Assembly: GCA_945881885.1 (NCBI GenBank)
Contig: CAMCVI010000001.1
Span: forward strand, 124,001 to 188,000
Source: Chryseobacterium gleum
Lineage (GTDB): Bacteria; Bacteroidota; Bacteroidia; Flavobacteriales; Flavobacteriaceae
DNA length: 64,000 nt
Direction of reading: 5' to 3'
The notes under the pieces are model-generated. The model was not told the origin of the DNA. It saw nothing but the letters and a program-made list of their open reading frames with translations, and ran no database searches. The number at the start of each line of letters is the position of its first letter. Within the stretch, counting starts at the first letter, position 1. The position numbers were made by a program, and so were the translations under genes. This document shows positions 44,594 to 55,132 of the stretch, piece by piece.

Positions 44594-45127
44594 TTATTCG
44601 TTTAATGGGTTTGTTTTACTTTTCATTATTGCCGCAAGAATTAATCCGAATATTGCCGCACCTAATAGTGAAAATCCATATCCTTTGGTTAATCCACCAA
44701 TTGTAAATTGAGGATTATCTTTCATTTCTTTAATAGTTTCTTTAATTACTTCAGTAGGAACATTCCATTTTTGTAATTGTTCTGCTTGATATGTAATTAA
44801 ATTTTCTGTAATCAAATCTCTTGCTTCAGTATCTATAACATTAAAAAGTAAAATACTGAATAATGTTGAAATTGTTATTCCTATAACGGCAGCATAAAAA
44901 TATCCTGTAAAAGCTTCTTTAAAAGGCATTTTTCCAGATAGATCTTTTTTTAATTCAATTAATTGATAAATTCCAATTGCTAAATATAATAATATCAAAC
45001 CAAAGCCTAACCAAGGATTAATAAATAATTTTATATCAATAAGATAAAAAGTTAGTGACATTAACACAGAAATAGCACCAGTTATAACTCCAAATTTAAT
45101 TCCGTTTTTTTTAATAGCTTCGTTCAT
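44594..45127 (-). CDS. DUF4199-type membrane protein
   Basis: A 177-residue protein with four hydrophobic segments: about 10-30, 35-55, 70-92 and 150-170. The length and layout match the DUF4199 family of Bacteroidota, function unknown. Adjacent to the GT2 gene with zero spacing, which suggests a joint role in glycolipid synthesis, but that is inference. Confidence 0.75.
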   Translation of the reverse strand: MNEAIKKNGIKFGVITGAISVLMSLTFYLIDIKLFINPWLGFGLILLYLAIGIYQLIELKKDLSGKMPFKEAFTGYFYAAVIGITISTLFSILLFNVIDTEARDLITENLITYQAEQLQKWNVPTEVIKETIKEMKDNPQFTIGGLTKGYGFSLLGAAIFGLILAAIMKSKTNPLNE

Positions 45128-45181
45128 AATTTATAAGATTTAGGTTTTTTTTATTTATTAGTATCTATTTTTAAAAATTTG

Positions 45182-45865
45182 TTACACTGCTTTTTGTACT
45201 ACTTCATATACTTTTCCGTCTTCAAACTTTAATGTTTTTGATGGATATTTCAATAATAAGGCATAGTCGTGTGTAGCAATTACTACCGTTTTTCCGTTGG
45301 CATTAATATTTCTTAAAACTTCCATAATTTCTATACTCGTTTGAGGATCTAAATTACCGGACGGTTCGTCGGCTAAAATTAATTCAGGATCATTTAGTAA
45401 GGCTCTTGCAATGGCGACACGTTGTTGTTCTCCTCCAGATAATTGATGTGGCATTTTAGAAGCAAAATTAGCCATACCTACTTTTTCCAAAACTTCCTGA
45501 ATTTGTTCGTCCATTTCAGGTTTATCTTTCCAACCAGTTGCTTTTAAAACAAACAATAAATTTTCTTTTATGCTTCTGTCAGATAATAATTTAAAATCCT
45601 GAAACACAATTCCAATTTTTCTTCTCAAAAAAGGAATGTCTTTTTCTTTTAAGGTATTTAAATTATAATCTACAATTGTTCCTTCGCCCTCTTTTAAAGG
45701 TAAATCGGCGTAAAGCACTTTCATTAAACTGCTTTTTCCAGAACCTGTTTTTCCAATAAAATATAAAAATTCACCTTTCTGAACTTCTAAATTAATATCA
45801 GATACTATTAAATTGTTTTCTTGGTATATAGAAACGTTTTTTAAGGATAAAATCGTTTGACTCAT
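45182..45865 (-). CDS. ftsE: ABC-transporter ATPase, FtsE-like
   Basis: A 227-residue ATPase with start at 45865 ([19 protein letters not shown]). The promoter at 45885-45915 lies within the extra N-terminal codons of the 45904 frame, so that longer start is rejected. Walker [10 protein letters not shown] near residue 40, signature [15 protein letters not shown] near 140, Walker [13 protein letters not shown] near 160, and an aspartate-containing D-loop after it. The FtsE-type ATPase pairs with FtsX to control septal peptidoglycan hydrolases. No ftsX gene is adjacent, so FtsE is inferred from motifs only and a LolD-like role is possible. Confidence 0.85.
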   Translation of the reverse strand: MSQTILSLKNVSIYQENNLIVSDINLEVQKGEFLYFIGKTGSGKSSLMKVLYADLPLKEGEGTIVDYNLNTLKEKDIPFLRRKIGIVFQDFKLLSDRSIKENLLFVLKATGWKDKPEMDEQIQEVLEKVGMANFASKMPHQLSGGEQQRVAIARALLNDPELILADEPSGNLDPQTSIEIMEVLRNINANGKTVVIATHDYALLLKYPSKTLKFEDGKVYEVVQKAV

Positions 45866-45884
45866 AATGATATAATTTATTTTG

Positions 45885-45915
45885 TAAAAATATAAACATT
45901 TCACCGCTAAACAAA
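45885..45915 (-). promoter_or_regulatory. Promoter of the ftsE-like gene
   Basis: Minus-strand TTTG (45915-45912), a 19-base spacer, TATTTTTA (45892-45885), one mismatch to TAnnTTTG. It lies 20 bases before the ATG at 45865. Confidence 0.55.
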
Positions 45916-45958
45916 ATTATTCAACTAAATTATTACGATTACAATATTTAAGATAATT

Positions 45959-45993
45959 TTTGCGTTTATAATCATATCCTTTTGATATATTTG
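45959..45993 (+). promoter_or_regulatory. Promoter of the large TPR gene
   Basis: TTTG at 45959-45962 and TATATTTG at 45986-45993, separated by 23 bases, 22 bases before the ATG at 46015. It overlaps the alternative start at 45982, which is therefore rejected. Confidence 0.52.
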
Positions 45994-46014
45994 GGACTTA
46001 AAACGAATTCAATT

Positions 46015-49000
46015 ATGAACGGTATCAAAACGCTTTTTTTAGCATTACTTTTTGTTTCGCAAATCATTATGGCTCAGCAATCTGCCATTTATTTAAATCA
46101 AAATCCAGAATACCATAAAGCTATTCAATTATATAAAGAAAAGCAGTTTCAAGCGGCACAAATTTTATTTGAAAGAGTAAAAAATCCAGCTCAATCTGAA
46201 GAAATTATTTCTGATTGTGATTATTTTATTGCCAATTGCGCTATAAAAACCAATCAACAAGATGCGGATGCTTTAATGGAATCATTTATAGAAAATCACC
46301 CTACCAGTACGAAAAGAAATTTGGCTTATTTTGAAGTTGCTCAATATTATTTTGCAGAAGGAAATTATACGCAATCTTTAAAATGGTACGATAATATTTA
46401 TGAACCTGAATTAGCTGTTTCGGATATGGAAAAGGCTAATTTTCAAAGAGGTTATGCAAATTTTTCGATTAAAAAGAATAAAGACGCTTCTAATTATTTG
46501 AATAAAGTACTTCAGTCTGTAGAATATGGAAATCAGGCCAAATATTATTTAGGATATTTAGCCTACGAGGGCGATAATTATAAATTAGCCAATGAGTTAT
46601 TCGGTCAAGTTGAAAATCAAGATAAGTACAAAGAAAAAATGGGGTACTTTCAAGCAGACATGAATTTCAAATTGGGAAATTTTCAAAAAGCAATTGATTT
46701 AGGCGAGCCACAATTGAAAAAATCTTCGGCTATTGAAAAAAGTGAGTTATCTAAAATTATAGGTGAAAGTTATTTTAATTTAAAACAATACGATAAAGCA
46801 ATTCCTTATTTACAAGCATATAAAGGAAAAAACGGCAAATGGAATCATACTGATTTTTACCAATTAGGATATGCTTTTTACCAACAAAAAAATTATGAAA
46901 GCGCCATTTTACAATTCAATAAAATTATTGAAGGAAATGATTTTTTAGCACAAAACGCGTATTATCATTTAGCAGAAAGTTATCTAAATACCGACAAAAA
47001 ACAACAAGCTTTAAATGCTTTTAAAACCGCTTCGGAAATGGATTTTGATGCTAAAATTCAAGAAGATGCCGCTTTAAATTATACAAAACTGAGTTATGAA
47101 ATAGGGAATCCTTACGTTTCAACGCCAGAAATTCTAAAATCTTTTATGGATAAATATCCAACGAATCCAAACAATCCCGAATTGAAAAGTTTATTGATAA
47201 ATTCATTCATCACCTCCAAAAATTATACAGAAGCTTTAATTTTATTAGAGAAAAATAAAGCGCCTGAAAATAAATTGGCTTATCAAAAAGTTGCATTTTA
47301 CAGGGGTTTGGAAGTGTATACAGATGGCAAGTATCAAGATGCCTATGTGTTATTTAAAAAATCATTAACTGAAAATAAAGATGCGAAAATTTTTGCTCGT
47401 GCTACTTTTTGGAAAGCAGAATGCGAATATAGTTTAGACCAATTTTCAGAAGCTGTTTTAACTTACAAACAATTTTTAAATGCTGCGATAGCTTCTGAAA
47501 CTCCTGAAAGCAAAACGGCCAATTATAATTTAGCATACGCTTATTTTAAAATTAAAGAATACGAAAATGCCATTCCACAATTTAATGCCTTTATTTCAGT
47601 AAGCAAAGATGATAAAGTTCGTCTTACAGATGCCTATTTACGTATGGCGGATTGCAATTACATTTCCTCAAAATATTGGCCAGCCATTGAAGCTTATAAC
47701 AAAGCCATTGAGCTAAAAAGTGTAGATTCGGATTATGCAGCATTTCAAAAAGGAATGAGCTATGGATTTGTAAACAAAAATGAAAAGAAAATTGAAGATT
47801 TAAACAAGTTTGTAACCAACTACAAAACATCGCAATTCATGGATGATGCGTTATACGAATTGGCCAATACTTATACAGTTGAAGAACAAAATGATAAAGC
47901 CATTGCTGCATTTGATGTTTTAATAAATCAACATAAAAACAGTGCATACATAGCAAAATCAATTTTAAAGCAAGGTTTAATTTTTTATAATACAGATAAA
48001 GATGATGCTGCCATAATAAAGTTTAAAAAAGTTGTGGCAGAATTTCCAAATTCGGCAGAATCATTAGAAGCTGTTTCTACGGCAAAAAGTATTTACAAAG
48101 CAAATGGCAACATTCCGGAATACGCTGCTTGGGTAAAAACCCTTTCTTTTGTTGAAGTTTCCGATGCAGAATTAGATAACGACATGTACGAATCGGCAGA
48201 AAAAAAATATTTAACAAATAATGCCAAACAAGCCGTTTCTGGATTTACAAGTTATTTGGTGCAGTTTCCTAACGGATTGCACGCTTTAAAAGTCCATTTT
48301 TACCTGGCTCAATTGTATTTTGCAGATGCACTAGAAAAAAATGCAATTTCTCATTATGAGTATGTAATTGCGCAAGCCAGAAACGAATTTACAGAACAAG
48401 CTTTGGTTCGATTAGCTGAAATTTATTTGAAAGATAATAATTGTGACTTAGCGATTGAAGTTTTAATCCAATTAGAATCAGCTGCGGAATATCCGCAAAA
48501 CACCACTTTTGCTCAAGCCAACTTAATGAAGTGTTACTATGAAAAACAAGATTTTACAAAATCTGAATTGTATTCAGATAAGGTTTTGAATAATCAAAAA
48601 ATTGATGATAATATTAAAAGTGATGCACAAATAATTGTAGCACGTTCAGCAATAAAAACCAATAACGACGCAAAAGCAAAAGAAGCTTACGCCAAATTAC
48701 AAAAAATAGCAAAAGGCGAATTGGCTGCAGAAGCATTGTATTATGAGGCTTATTTTAAAAACAAGGAAGGAAAATTTGATGCTTCAAACAAAGCCGTTGA
48801 AAAATATTCAAGTACGTATTCGGGATATAAATATTTTGGTGCGAAAAGTTTACTGGTAATGGCAAAAAACTATTACGGACTTAAAGACAGTTTTCAAGCC
48901 ACTGAAATTTTACAAAGTATAATCGATAATTTTTCTGAATTCCCAGATGTAGTTTCAGAATGTCAATCCGAATTAGAAACTATAAAAGCCGAAGAAGCGA

Positions 49001-49026
49001 AGACGAATTCGTCAGTTACGAAGTAA
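46015..49026 (+). CDS. Large secreted tetratricopeptide-repeat protein
   Basis: A 1003-residue protein with a signal peptide (MNGIKTLFLALLFVSQIIMAQ). About 20 TPR-like helix pairs follow, for example residues around GNFQKAIDLGEP, KQYDKAIPYLQAYKG, EYENAIPQFNAF and NDKAIAAFDVL. There is no lipobox and no C-terminal sorting signal that I recognise. It may scaffold periplasmic or outer-membrane complexes. The plug-less barrel gene follows after 104 bases and may work with it. No similarity to a specific named TPR protein was established. Confidence 0.85.
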   Translation: MNGIKTLFLALLFVSQIIMAQQSAIYLNQNPEYHKAIQLYKEKQFQAAQILFERVKNPAQSEEIISDCDYFIANCAIKTNQQDADALMESFIENHPTSTKRNLAYFEVAQYYFAEGNYTQSLKWYDNIYEPELAVSDMEKANFQRGYANFSIKKNKDASNYLNKVLQSVEYGNQAKYYLGYLAYEGDNYKLANELFGQVENQDKYKEKMGYFQADMNFKLGNFQKAIDLGEPQLKKSSAIEKSELSKIIGESYFNLKQYDKAIPYLQAYKGKNGKWNHTDFYQLGYAFYQQKNYESAILQFNKIIEGNDFLAQNAYYHLAESYLNTDKKQQALNAFKTASEMDFDAKIQEDAALNYTKLSYEIGNPYVSTPEILKSFMDKYPTNPNNPELKSLLINSFITSKNYTEALILLEKNKAPENKLAYQKVAFYRGLEVYTDGKYQDAYVLFKKSLTENKDAKIFARATFWKAECEYSLDQFSEAVLTYKQFLNAAIASETPESKTANYNLAYAYFKIKEYENAIPQFNAFISVSKDDKVRLTDAYLRMADCNYISSKYWPAIEAYNKAIELKSVDSDYAAFQKGMSYGFVNKNEKKIEDLNKFVTNYKTSQFMDDALYELANTYTVEEQNDKAIAAFDVLINQHKNSAYIAKSILKQGLIFYNTDKDDAAIIKFKKVVAEFPNSAESLEAVSTAKSIYKANGNIPEYAAWVKTLSFVEVSDAELDNDMYESAEKKYLTNNAKQAVSGFTSYLVQFPNGLHALKVHFYLAQLYFADALEKNAISHYEYVIAQARNEFTEQALVRLAEIYLKDNNCDLAIEVLIQLESAAEYPQNTTFAQANLMKCYYEKQDFTKSELYSDKVLNNQKIDDNIKSDAQIIVARSAIKTNNDAKAKEAYAKLQKIAKGELAAEALYYEAYFKNKEGKFDASNKAVEKYSSTYSGYKYFGAKSLLVMAKNYYGLKDSFQATEILQSIIDNFSEFPDVVSECQSELETIKAEEAKTNSSVTK

Positions 49027-49072
49027 GTGTTAAGTAAAAAAGTAAAAAGGCAAAAGTAAAAAGAACCAAAAC

Positions 49073-49121
49073 ATTGCGAACCTTGCGAAAACCTTAGTGT
49101 AGTGTCTTTGCGGTTAAAATA
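49073..49121. repeat. Dispersed GCGAACCTTGCGAAAACC-type repeat
   Basis: The spacer between the TPR and barrel genes carries CATTGCGAACCTTGCGAAAA and CTTTGCGGTTAAA. It resembles intergenic repeats of the form CTTTGCGNACTTTGCGGTTAA that I know from other Bacteroidota genomes. A stretch of AAGTAAAAA repeats precedes it (49031-49062). Confidence 0.45.
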
Positions 49122-49130
49122 AAAACATAT

Positions 49131-50927
49131 ATGAAATCGAAGATTCACGAACACCAAAAAAACAAGACAAATTGCGTGAGTAAAAAGTTAATTTTTAGTA
49201 TCATCGTCATTTCAACATTTCAAGTTGGTTTTTCTCAAAAGAAAGATGAAAACATTGGAAGTGAAGTGGTAAATATCGTTAAACCATACACACCAACCAT
49301 TTCTGATGCCTTTAAAATAAAACAAACACCTGCAGTAGAACAAGAAATAGTAGAACCAAAAATTCCTATAAAATTCCAAATTTTTTCATTTCCAATGGCT
49401 TCAACATTTATTCCTTCTAAAGGAAAAGCGGCCGAAGTGGATAAAGAAATTTTGGAAAAAGGTTTTTCTAACTATGTTTCTTTAGGCGCCGGAAATTATG
49501 GAACAGCAAATGCTGAAGTATTTTTAACGCACCAACTAAGCAAAACTGATTATGTAGGTGGGTTGTTACAACATTTATCTTCTCAAGGTGGTATTGGTGG
49601 CGTAATTTTAGACAATAATTTTTATACAAATGCATTGGACGCCACTTACGGAAGTAGGAATAGAAAGTTAAGTTGGAATGCCGATTTAGGAATTAAAAAC
49701 CAAGGCATCAATTGGTACGGTTTACCAAAAAATTCATTTTTTGATGAATCAGTGGTGAATAATATTGATGAAAAACAAGTCTATAATACAATTGCATTTG
49801 GTGGAAAAATGACGGCAAATGATAGTTTTTTTAAGCAAGTATCTTTACAATTTAAACGTTTTTCAGATACTTTTAGCTCGGCTGAAAACAGGTTTTTTGT
49901 CAAACCAAATTTTGATTTTGAAGTAGCTGATCACAAAGTAAAAACTGATTTTGTTGTAGATTATGTAGGTGGAAATTTTGAAAGAAGATTAATGGCAATG
50001 AATTCGGCGTATAATTATTCTTCATTGAATTTAGGTTTTAGTCCAAGTATTTTATACCAACAAGATGATTTGTCAGTCGAAATTGGTGCTAAAGTTTTCT
50101 ATGCGAAGTCTAAAATTGATTTACAAGATGAAAACAAAATATTCTTTTATCCAAAAGTTAAAGCGTCTTACAAATTAGTAGGTGATATTTTATTGGCCTA
50201 CGCTGGTGCAGAAGGAAATTTGCAGCAAAATTCGTATGCGGATTTCGTAGATGAAAACCCGTTTGTGTCGCCAACATTATTTATTTCTCCAACTAATAAT
50301 AAATATGATTTATTTTTTGGATTGAAAGGAAAATTAGCCAATGCAGTAGCATTTAATTTAAAAACTTCTTATCTAAATCAAGAAAACAGAGCGCTTTTTG
50401 CAGCAAATTATTTTGACGTTTTATCAACAAACACAAATGGATATGCTTTCGGCAATTCATTTAATGTAGTTTACGACGATTTAAAAACCTGGAGTGTTTT
50501 TGGAGAATTAAAAGCAGATTTCACCAAAAATATTGCTTTTGGAATTAACGGAACATTTAATACGTATACTACAACAACTCAAAATGAAGCTTGGAATTTA
50601 CCAAAACTTCAAATTTCGAGTTTTATTGATTTTGAAATAAATGAAAAATGGTATGCAGGTGCCAAACTATTTTTTGTTGGAGATCGACAGGATATTGATA
50701 GTTTCCTAAATGAATCTATGTTTTCCTCTTTTAATTCAGGCATAAAAACGTTAGTATTAGAAAGTTATTTTGATTTGAATGCACATGTGGGCTATAAATT
50801 CAGTAAAAGATTAAATTTCTTTTTAAAAGGAAATAATTTAGCCAATCAGCAATATAACCGTTGGGCAAATTTTCCAGTACAAAGTTTGCAAATTTTAGGC
50901 GGTGCGAGTTATAAATTTGATTTTTAG
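49131..50927 (+). CDS. TonB-receptor-like outer-membrane barrel without plug domain
   Basis: A 598-residue barrel protein. The TonB-dependent-receptor-like C-terminus is clear (RLNFFLKGNNLANQQYNRW, then GGASYKFDF), but I see no plug or DG-KP loop. The N-terminus has a cleavable signal (LIFSIIVISTFQVGFSQ) preceded by about 18 extra residues if ATG 49131 is used. GTG at 49176 would place the signal directly at the start and may be the real start. It follows the TPR gene. The function is unknown. Confidence 0.8.
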   Translation: MKSKIHEHQKNKTNCVSKKLIFSIIVISTFQVGFSQKKDENIGSEVVNIVKPYTPTISDAFKIKQTPAVEQEIVEPKIPIKFQIFSFPMASTFIPSKGKAAEVDKEILEKGFSNYVSLGAGNYGTANAEVFLTHQLSKTDYVGGLLQHLSSQGGIGGVILDNNFYTNALDATYGSRNRKLSWNADLGIKNQGINWYGLPKNSFFDESVVNNIDEKQVYNTIAFGGKMTANDSFFKQVSLQFKRFSDTFSSAENRFFVKPNFDFEVADHKVKTDFVVDYVGGNFERRLMAMNSAYNYSSLNLGFSPSILYQQDDLSVEIGAKVFYAKSKIDLQDENKIFFYPKVKASYKLVGDILLAYAGAEGNLQQNSYADFVDENPFVSPTLFISPTNNKYDLFFGLKGKLANAVAFNLKTSYLNQENRALFAANYFDVLSTNTNGYAFGNSFNVVYDDLKTWSVFGELKADFTKNIAFGINGTFNTYTTTTQNEAWNLPKLQISSFIDFEINEKWYAGAKLFFVGDRQDIDSFLNESMFSSFNSGIKTLVLESYFDLNAHVGYKFSKRLNFFLKGNNLANQQYNRWANFPVQSLQILGGASYKFDF

Positions 50928-50931
50928 TTAT

Positions 50932-51006
50932 TGGTACACAGATTTTTCGGATTGAACGGATTTACACAAAGTTTTTCCTTAGTCTTTGTCATGCTGTAAG
51001 CATCTC
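50932..51006. repeat. Two joined dispersed repeats before the small secreted gene
   Basis: First, TGGTACACAGATTTTTCGG then ATTGAACGGATTTACACAAAG (50932-50971), of the GGTAC family. Then TTGTCATGCTGTAAGCATCTC (50986-51006), 20 of 21 bases identical to the left arm at 43478. The upstream TTG of a longer reading frame (50986) falls inside the repeat. Confidence 0.75.
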
Positions 51007-51021
51007 AAAAATTATTATTTT

Positions 51022-51348
51022 ATGAAAAATTATTTTAAAATCATCGTATTATTTGTTTCAGTATTTGTATTGATTGGAAGTGATGGTTATCAAAGTGTTG
51101 AAGGTTTAGTAATTGATTCTGAAACTAATAAACCAATTGAAAATGTAGTAATTAAAGAATTAGAAGATTATAGTTATGAAAACAAATCTGATGAGAATGG
51201 ATATTTTGAAATTAGTCAAATTAAAGGATTTGTATTTGGTGAAAAAGAATTGACTTTAATCCTTTCAAAAGAAAATTACCTTTCAGACACAATAACATTT
51301 ATTAATAATGAACAAAAACTTATTAAGTTAGAAAAAATAAAAAAGTAA
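51022..51348 (+). CDS. Small secreted protein with carboxypeptidase-regulatory-like domain
   Basis: With ATG at 51022 the protein has 108 residues: a signal (MKNYFKIIVLFVSVFVLIG, about 19) and one Ig-like CarboxypepD-regulatory domain (GLVIDSETNKPIENVVIKEL, with DENGYFEISQIKG) to the end. The TTG at 50986 would add 12 residues from the upstream repeat and is rejected. The gene is bracketed by inverted GGTAC-type repeats at 50932 and 51353. No partner is obvious. Confidence 0.65.
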   Translation: MKNYFKIIVLFVSVFVLIGSDGYQSVEGLVIDSETNKPIENVVIKELEDYSYENKSDENGYFEISQIKGFVFGEKELTLILSKENYLSDTITFINNEQKLIKLEKIKK

Positions 51349-51352
51349 ATCT

Positions 51353-51380
51353 ATAAAAATCTGTCAAATCAGCGTACCCA
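51353..51380. repeat. Inverted GGTAC-type repeat after the small secreted gene
   Basis: AAAAATCTGTCAAATCAGCGTACCC is the reverse complement of the GGTACGCTGATTTGACAGATT form seen in the 23.6-kb array. It faces the 50932 copy, so the two bracket the gene. Confidence 0.75.
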
Positions 51381-51392
51381 ATAATTTTATCA

Positions 51393-51845
51393 ATGCCAAA
51401 CTTCAAGCAAAAAATACTTTCACGTTACCAACTATTACTTCAAGATAAGACAGATATTTATCAAGATTTAATTCTTTCTTTAACTGAAGATGCGCAAAAT
51501 GATGCCAAATCTTCGGCAGGTGACAAGCACGAAACTACGTTATCAAAATTACATATCGAACAAGAAAAAATTGCCAACAAACTTAAAGAAGCATTAGAAC
51601 AACAATTCATTTTATCTAAATTAGATGTCACGCAGGTTTCCAATAATGTAGTGTTAGGAAGTTTGGTAATAACGAATCATTTAACCATTTTTGTTTGCAC
51701 GGCTTTACCTAAAATAACAGTCGACAATCAAACTGTGTTTGCCATTTCTCCACAATCTCCTTTAGGAATGCAATTGATGCATAAAACTGTAAAAGCCGAA
51801 TTTTTAGTAAACAAGGTAAATTATAAAATTTTAGAAATTCTCTAA
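51393..51845 (+). CDS. GreA/GreB C-terminal-domain-like protein
   Basis: A 150-residue protein. The N-terminal half (about 1-80) is helical and polar, similar to the coiled-coil of Gre factors but not their acidic DE tip that I can see. The C-terminal half has AISPQSPLGMQLMHKTVKAEF near residues 113-133, the classic SPLG block of GreA/GreB, and ends in NYKILEIL. It could regulate transcription elongation, or be one of the proteins named 3-oxoacyl-ACP synthase in flavobacterial annotations, which is likely a misnomer. Upstream of gyrB. Confidence 0.7.
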   Translation: MPNFKQKILSRYQLLLQDKTDIYQDLILSLTEDAQNDAKSSAGDKHETTLSKLHIEQEKIANKLKEALEQQFILSKLDVTQVSNNVVLGSLVITNHLTIFVCTALPKITVDNQTVFAISPQSPLGMQLMHKTVKAEFLVNKVNYKILEIL

Positions 51846-52066
51846 GTTTTTACTTTTTTTTCTCTTTTTTATAAGAGTTTTAGAAAATGTTATATTTTTA
51901 AAAAAGCTCTTATTTTACGTTTTAAGACACTTTTAAATTTTTGACTATTTTTCGATTGGATTAAAAACACCAAAATAGCATTTTTGATGCTTTTTAGCGC
52001 ATTTCAGCTAAGATTTCAGAAATTAACAAATGTTGATAACTTAAGTTGTTTTGCACCTGTTTTGGC
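51846..52066. other. Intergenic region before the gyrB promoter
   Basis: No gene or frame of note. It holds a weak 7-bp stem ATAAGAG/CTCTTAT (51871-51877 with 51907-51913) and a possible small terminator (AGCAT, TTTTG, ATGCT at 51977-51991, then TTTT). A TTATCAACA-like DnaA-box near-match lies near 52031-52040, only a single copy. Confidence 0.4.
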
Positions 52067-52097
52067 TTGGCTTTTTTTAATCCATTCGTTATATTTG
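52067..52097 (+). promoter_or_regulatory. Promoter of gyrB
   Basis: TTG at 52067-52069, 20 bases, TATATTTG at 52090-52097, 34 bases before the ATG at 52132. Both boxes and spacing fit the Bacteroidota consensus. Confidence 0.62.
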
Positions 52098-52107
52098 TTT
52101 GTTATAA

Positions 52108-54075
<1,968 letters not shown>

Positions 54076-55086
54076 TTGAAAAAGTTAGGTATTTTATCAA
54101 GTCTGTTTATTTTTGGATTTATAAATAATGGTTCTGCACAAACTGCTGCACAATTTGAACAAATAGGGTATCTTTTAGAAGATGCCCTTTTGTATTCTAA
54201 ACAATATTTAATTCCTGCAACGGATGCTTCAGTATACCAAGCTTCATCTGCTTGGATGAATTCGGCAAAGAATAAAGAAAATTGGGAAATTAATATTGGA
54301 ATTCATGGAAATATGTTTTTCGTACCAAATTCTGATAGAAGTTTTACAATTTCAAATTCTGATTTTAAATTTTTAAAATTAGAAGGAACTGAAACAACAG
54401 CTGTAGTTCCTACAGCTATTGGAAATGATGATACTTATTATTTAGTAGGTGATTTAGACGGGCAACAAGTTCGGTTAAAAACACCAAAAGGTGTAAATCA
54501 AGAAACTATAAACTATCCTTATTTAGATGTTTCAATTGCTTTGCCAAGTGGGACAGAGCTTACAGGTCGTTTTTCTACTAAAACCAATTTAAAACGGGGC
54601 TATTATCAGGTGTTTGGTGTTGGTTTAAAGCACAATATCAGTCAATATTTTACGAGTTTAGAACCAAAAAATATTCATATTTCTGCCATGTCATTTTATT
54701 CTAAAGAAGACATTAGTTTTGATTTTTTAGATGTGAATACTTCATATGGAAATTTAGGAATTAACAATTTAAACGGAATTGTTGATACATTTCATTACCA
54801 ATTAGCTGTATCTAAAGAAATTAAAAAATTTGAAATTTTAGGAAGTTTTATTATCAATACCAGTATGTTTAATTATGTTGTTAGTGGGGATAAAGGTGCG
54901 ATTGAAGACGTGTTTCCTGCTCAAAAAATAATTAACCAATTGCTAGACACAATTGAAAAAAGAAAAACCAATTATATTGGAGAAATTGCCGTAAATTATA
55001 GCTTTAACAAATTTAATATTTTAAGTTCGTTCGCTTTCGGAAAGTTTTTTAATTATAATTTAGGGGTTTCTTATAAAATAAATTAA
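54076..55086 (+). CDS. DUF6588-like secreted protein
   Basis: A 336-residue protein with a signal (KKLGILSSLFIFGFINNGSA) and a barrel-like C-terminal half. From memory it resembles the DUF6588 family of Bacteroidota, often found after gyrB. Start: TTG at 54076 immediately after the gyrB TAA, the same arrangement as the TTG start at 32113. No ATG within the signal region fits better. Function unknown. The gene ends at a strong bidirectional terminator. Confidence 0.75.
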   Translation: MKKLGILSSLFIFGFINNGSAQTAAQFEQIGYLLEDALLYSKQYLIPATDASVYQASSAWMNSAKNKENWEINIGIHGNMFFVPNSDRSFTISNSDFKFLKLEGTETTAVVPTAIGNDDTYYLVGDLDGQQVRLKTPKGVNQETINYPYLDVSIALPSGTELTGRFSTKTNLKRGYYQVFGVGLKHNISQYFTSLEPKNIHISAMSFYSKEDISFDFLDVNTSYGNLGINNLNGIVDTFHYQLAVSKEIKKFEILGSFIINTSMFNYVVSGDKGAIEDVFPAQKIINQLLDTIEKRKTNYIGEIAVNYSFNKFNILSSFAFGKFFNYNLGVSYKIN

Positions 55087-55120
55087 AAAAAAGTTCCATC
55101 TAAAAGATGGAACTTTTTTT
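55086..55120. terminator. Bidirectional terminator between the DUF6588-like gene and the LOG gene
   Basis: AAGTTCCATCT (55091-55101) pairs perfectly with AGATGGAACTT (55105-55115) around a 3-base loop, with an A-run on one side and a T-run on the other. Confidence 0.9.
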
Positions 55121-55132
55121 TAAAACTTTGAT

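Noticed and set aside
50986-51021. TTG start at 50986 for the small secreted protein
   Set aside because: The twelve extra codons consist of a dispersed repeat and lie before a proper signal peptide starting at 51022.
52025-52045. Replication origin near gyrB
   Set aside because: Only one TTATCAACA-like DnaA-box near-match was seen, no dnaA gene and no box cluster. The evidence is too thin.
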